Shown in pieces: positions 61,354 through 64,000 of a DNA stretch of 64,000 nucleotides (the first letter of the stretch is position 1; the number at the start of each line of letters is the position of its first letter). Below the pieces are notes generated by a model. The model was not told where the DNA came from. It was given only the letters and a program-made list of their open reading frames with translations, and did no database searches. This stretch comes from Solirubrobacterales bacterium. Lineage in GTDB: Bacteria > Actinomycetota > Thermoleophilia > Solirubrobacterales > Solirubrobacteraceae. Position numbers and translations under genes: made by a program. The stretch is taken from assembly GCA_003244205.1 (NCBI GenBank), contig QHBW01000098.1:19569-83568 (forward strand), given 5' to 3'.

Positions 61354-62112
61354 GTGAGCACGGTCTACGCGATCGCCAACCAGAAGGGCGGGGTGGGGAA
61401 GACGACGACCGCCGTCAACCTCGCCGCCTGCGTCGCCGAGGCCGGCTACGAGACGCTGCTCGTCGACGTCGATCCGCAGGCCAACGCCACCGTTGGCATC
61501 GGCGTCGCCAAAGACCGCCGGCCCGGTATGTACGAGGTCATTTGCGGCGATGCCCCAGCTGCCGATGCCGTGTGCGAAACCGGACTCGAGCGCCTGTCGT
61601 TGCTGCCGTCCGGTCCCGATCTCGCCGGCGCCACCGTCGAGTTGCCCCGCGAGCCCGGCTCCGAGGGCCGGCTGCGTGAAGCGCTCGCGCCTCTGCGCGA
61701 GCGCTTCGCCTTCCTCTTCCTTGACTGTCCGCCCTCGCTCGGTCCGCTGACCGTCAACGCGCTGGCGGCGGCCGATCGCGTGATCGTCCCGGTGCAGACC
61801 GAGTACTTCGCGCTCGAGGGTCTGGCCGGACTGCTCGACACACTGGGGCTTGTGCAGCGCCAGCTCAACCCCCGGCTGACCGTGGCGGGAATGCTCCTGA
61901 CGATGCACGACGGCCGCACCCGCTTGGGCCAGGATGTCGAGAGCGAGGTGCGCCGCCACTTTCCCGATCTCGTCTTCGAGACCGTGATCCCGCGCAACGT
62001 CCGTATCGGCGAGGCACCGAGCTTTGGACGGCCCGTAATCCATCACGATCCTCACTGCGCGGGCGCGGACGCCTACTTCGCGCTTGCCAAGGAGGTGGCG
62101 CTGCGTGGCTGA
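61354..62112 (+). CDS. parA: Chromosome-partitioning ATPase ParA/Soj
   Basis: The 252-residue deviant-Walker ATPase starts STVYAIANQKGGVGKTTTAV, with the signature Lys in KGGVGKT. The Walker A' region LLVDVDPQANAT and the Walker B FLFLDCPPSLGPLTVNAL are also clear. It lacks the N-terminal extension of plasmid ParAs, so it is the short chromosomal type. It drives segregation of ParB-bound origins over the nucleoid. GTG 61354 is chosen because the family starts there; the frame is open upstream into rsmG. Its 3' end overlaps parB by 8 nt. Confidence 0.95.
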   Translation: MSTVYAIANQKGGVGKTTTAVNLAACVAEAGYETLLVDVDPQANATVGIGVAKDRRPGMYEVICGDAPAADAVCETGLERLSLLPSGPDLAGATVELPREPGSEGRLREALAPLRERFAFLFLDCPPSLGPLTVNALAAADRVIVPVQTEYFALEGLAGLLDTLGLVQRQLNPRLTVAGMLLTMHDGRTRLGQDVESEVRRHFPDLVFETVIPRNVRIGEAPSFGRPVIHHDPHCAGADAYFALAKEVALRG

Positions 62113-63007
62113 GCGGCGGGGGATGGGGCGTGGGCTGGCGGCGATTCTGGCGAGCGCACCTGTGTCTGACGCCGGCGACGAGCTCCGCGAGATTCCGGTG
62201 GAGCTGATCGATCCCAACCCGCACCAGCCCCGCACGACCGTCGACGAGGCAGCGCTTGCCGCGCTTGCGGACTCCGTTCGCGCACGAGGCGTGCTCCAGC
62301 CCGTGCTGGTGAGGCCGCTGGCCGGCGGCCGCTACGGGCTGATCGCTGGGGAGCGCCGCTGGCGCGCGGCCGAGTGCGCGGGCCTAGCCGAGGTCCCGGC
62401 GATCGTCCGTCGCGACACCGACGCCATGACGCTCGAGCTTGCGCTGATCGAGAACATGGCGCGCGAGGATCTCAACCCCGTCGACGAGGCCCGCGCCTGC
62501 GCAGCGCTGGTCGAGGAGCTCTCGCTCTCGCGGGAGGACGTGGGACGGCGCGTCGGCCGCAGCCGCGCTTCGGTGTCCAACCTGATCCGTCTGCTCGATC
62601 TCCCAGACGAGGCCCTCGATCTACTGGAAGTGGGTGCGTTGACGGAAGGCCATGGCCGTGCCCTCCTGATGGCGCCCGACTACGCCGATCGCCGCCGCCT
62701 CGCGGTGGCGGCCGCCGAGCGCGACTGGAGCGTGCGCGAGCTCGAGGTGCACGCCCGCGCCGCAGGGCCGGGTGGCCCACCGCCAAAACTCGTCCACTCC
62801 CCGACGACGCTGCCTCACCCCGACGCGGAGGCCGTTGCCAGCGAGCTCGCGGAGTCGTTTGAGCGGGCGTTTGGGACGCCGGTGCGCGTGCGCACGCGCA
62901 GCGATGGCGGCCTGCGGGTCGAGCTACGCTTCGCGCGCGCGGCCGACGCCCTCGCGCTCGCTGAGCGTTTGCGCGAGGAGCCGATCGGCCCCGGACGGGG
63001 TGGTTAG
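62105..63007 (+). CDS. parB: Chromosome-partitioning protein ParB/Spo0J
   Basis: The 300-residue protein has RRGMGRGLAAIL at the N-terminus, the ParA-activating type. The CTPase/nuclease-like domain follows with PVELIDPNPHQPR, GVLQPVLVRPL and AGERRWRAAECAGL (GERRxR motif). The helix-turn-helix is in LSREDVGRRVGRSRASVSNLIRLLDLP. It spreads from parS sites near the origin and recruits SMC. GTG 62105 overlaps the parA stop. A small hairpin (CAGCGA-GGCG-TCGCTG, 63010-63025) directly follows the stop and may end the operon. Confidence 0.95.
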   Translation: MAERRGMGRGLAAILASAPVSDAGDELREIPVELIDPNPHQPRTTVDEAALAALADSVRARGVLQPVLVRPLAGGRYGLIAGERRWRAAECAGLAEVPAIVRRDTDAMTLELALIENMAREDLNPVDEARACAALVEELSLSREDVGRRVGRSRASVSNLIRLLDLPDEALDLLEVGALTEGHGRALLMAPDYADRRRLAVAAAERDWSVRELEVHARAAGPGGPPPKLVHSPTTLPHPDAEAVASELAESFERAFGTPVRVRTRSDGGLRVELRFARAADALALAERLREEPIGPGRGG

Positions 63008-63161
63008 GGCAGCGAGGCGTCGCTGGCAGGCTGTGGCAGCCGGGCGCGGCGGGCTATGACCTCGAGAAGAGCTTCTTCGGCGCTCGCGGGGAGGTCGCGC
63101 GCCGGAGAGAGCGCGCCCCGCGGTCGGGCGCCCCGAGATCGGCGCTGCCGCGGCGCGAGAC

Positions 63162-63828
63162 TTGAACTGGGAAGGAGCTTCAACGTTCGTGACCTTGGCG
63201 GCCTTCCAACGAAGGGGGGACGCGAAACCAGCTAGGGCGCAGTCGTCCGCGCGGACGCGCTCGACGGGTTGACGACCGCTGGCTGGACGGTGCTCGTGGA
63301 GCATGGGGTGCGGAGGGTGGTGGACCTGCGCAACGACGAAGAACGCGGTGTCCCGATGCAGATCGCGGCCTGGCAACGTGACGACGATCCACGTCCCGCT
63401 CGACTGCTCCGAGGATCGAGAGTTCTGGAATGTCTGGGAGAGCGGTCCGCAGTTCGGCACACCGCTCCACTATCCGACCTCATCTCGAGCGCCTTCCGGA
63501 GCGTAGTGTGGCTGTCGTCAGGGCGATCGCCCGCGCTGAGCCTGGCGGCGTCGCCTTTCACTGCGTAGGCGGGCGCGACCGCACCGGCCAGATCGCGATG
63601 CTGCTGCTCGCGCTCATCGGGGTAGCTGCTGAGGACATCGCCGCCGACTACATGCTCAGCTACGAACGCCTGCGGGCGCGGTCTGCCGCCCAGGGGGAGC
63701 AAGACCAGGGGCCACTACCGGAGGCCTTCCTCGCGGGCCAGGGCACGAGCGCGGACGAGGTGATCGTCGGTACGCTCACCGAGCTCGACGTCGGGGCACA
63801 CCTACGTGCAGTCGGTCGCAGCGACTAG
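63162..63828 (+). pseudogene. Decayed tyrosine-protein phosphatase gene
   Basis: Family-like segments occur in several frames. LNWEGA (from 63162) leads to FNVRDLGGLPTKGG after one shift, then a TAG at 63233-63235, then GAVVRADALDGLTTAGWTVL and RRVVDLRNDEERG in the same frame. A second shift gives TTIHVPLDCSEDREFWNVWE, and a third gives HCVGGRDRTGQIAMLLLALI, the CX5R phosphatase loop, running on to 63828. Three frameshifts plus one nonsense codon make function very unlikely. The order of segments matches the bacterial Y_phosphatase3-type protein. It lies downstream of parB, at the edge of the conserved origin cluster. Confidence 0.8.
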
Positions 63829-63979
63829 GACCTGGCCAGCATACGGGCGCGGATGCTCGAGTCCTAGTCCGGCGTCGATAAGATCCGCTGGGAGCAGCGA
63901 GCGATGTTGTGCCATCGATGCTCCGGGATTGTGAGGAGTATGCGAAGCCAGGCTCGCGAGTGACTCGTTTGCAGCATCA

Positions 63980-64000
63980 GGGCGATTAGCTCAGTCGGTT
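63980..64000 (+). tRNA. 5' part of a tRNA gene, probably tRNA-Ile(GAU)
   Basis: The final 21 bases read as acceptor strand GGGCGAT, TA, D-stem GCTC, and D-loop start AGTCGGTT. This matches the beginning of bacterial tRNA-Ile genes, which commonly lie near gyrA/parB in actinobacteria. The anticodon lies outside the window, so the identity is inferred. Confidence 0.75.

Overview
The window is very GC-rich chromosomal DNA with dense, often overlapping genes, frequent GTG starts, and a replication-origin gene cluster at its right end. The gene set points to a high-GC actinobacterium, and my best guess is class Thermoleophilia (Solirubrobacterales-like). The reasons are the actinobacterial dnaA/dnaN/recF/gyr and fhaA-fhaB-PP2C-rodA-pbpA-PASTA-kinase clusters and the GyrA quinolone region with Ala at the Ser83-equivalent. 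No rRNA is present, so this placement is inference.

Layout. 1-2.8 kb: end of a thioredoxin-like gene, a redox-type membrane protein whose frame contains a TGA exactly where a Cys is expected (candidate selenocysteine), and three secreted or unknown proteins. 2.8-13.4 kb: a DHA2 efflux pump, an orphan DNA methyltransferase, a frameshifted transglycosylase/DUF5715-like gene, a haloalkane dehalogenase, an SDR, a second transglycosylase with an M23-like region, an alpha/beta hydrolase and a PGRP-type amidase. 13.4-27.1 kb: a surface-polysaccharide locus, almost all on the minus strand (ATP-grasp enzyme, initiating sugar transferase, three glycosyltransferases, Wzx-like flippase, Wzy-like polymerase/ligase, CapD-like dehydratase, DUF354 protein). 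It also holds a ComA-like phosphosulfolactate synthase coupled to a histidine phosphatase. 27.4-33.6 kb: DedA, UppP (apparent CTG start), GNAT, PurM, a DsbA-like protein, a membrane Ser/Thr kinase with a discoidin-like outer domain, and a rhomboid-like protein.

33.9-44.1 kb, minus strand: a tightly coupled cell-wall growth and division operon in the order kinase, fhaA, fhaB, PP2C, FtsW/RodA, PBP, PASTA kinase, Ddl. Precursor synthesis (Ddl), polymerisation (FtsW/RodA and PBP) and Ser/Thr phosphorylation sensing are therefore transcribed together. 44.2-47.9 kb: a membrane protein, a DUF4446 protein, an HNH nuclease and a secreted protein. Intergenic tandem repeats lie at 33.6-33.9 kb and 46.0-46.15 kb.

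48-63 kb: the chromosomal origin region. Running away from the dnaA-rpmH spacer on the minus strand are dnaA, dnaN, recF, a DUF721/DciA gene, gyrB and gyrA. On the plus strand are rpmH, rnpA, yidD, yidC, jag, a LAGLIDADG-type ORF, rsmG, parA and parB. The dnaN-dnaA gap is only 28 bp, so the origin is most likely in the 345-bp dnaA-rpmH spacer. The right edge carries a badly decayed tyrosine-phosphatase gene and the first 21 nt of a tRNA (probably tRNA-Ile).

The observations I rate highest are the candidate selenoprotein at 413-1081, the LAGLIDADG gene inside the jag-rsmG cluster, the ComA/phosphatase pair, the Gram-negative-type insertion in GyrB, and a recurring TAnnnT box 6-7 nt before start codons that suggests leaderless transcription.
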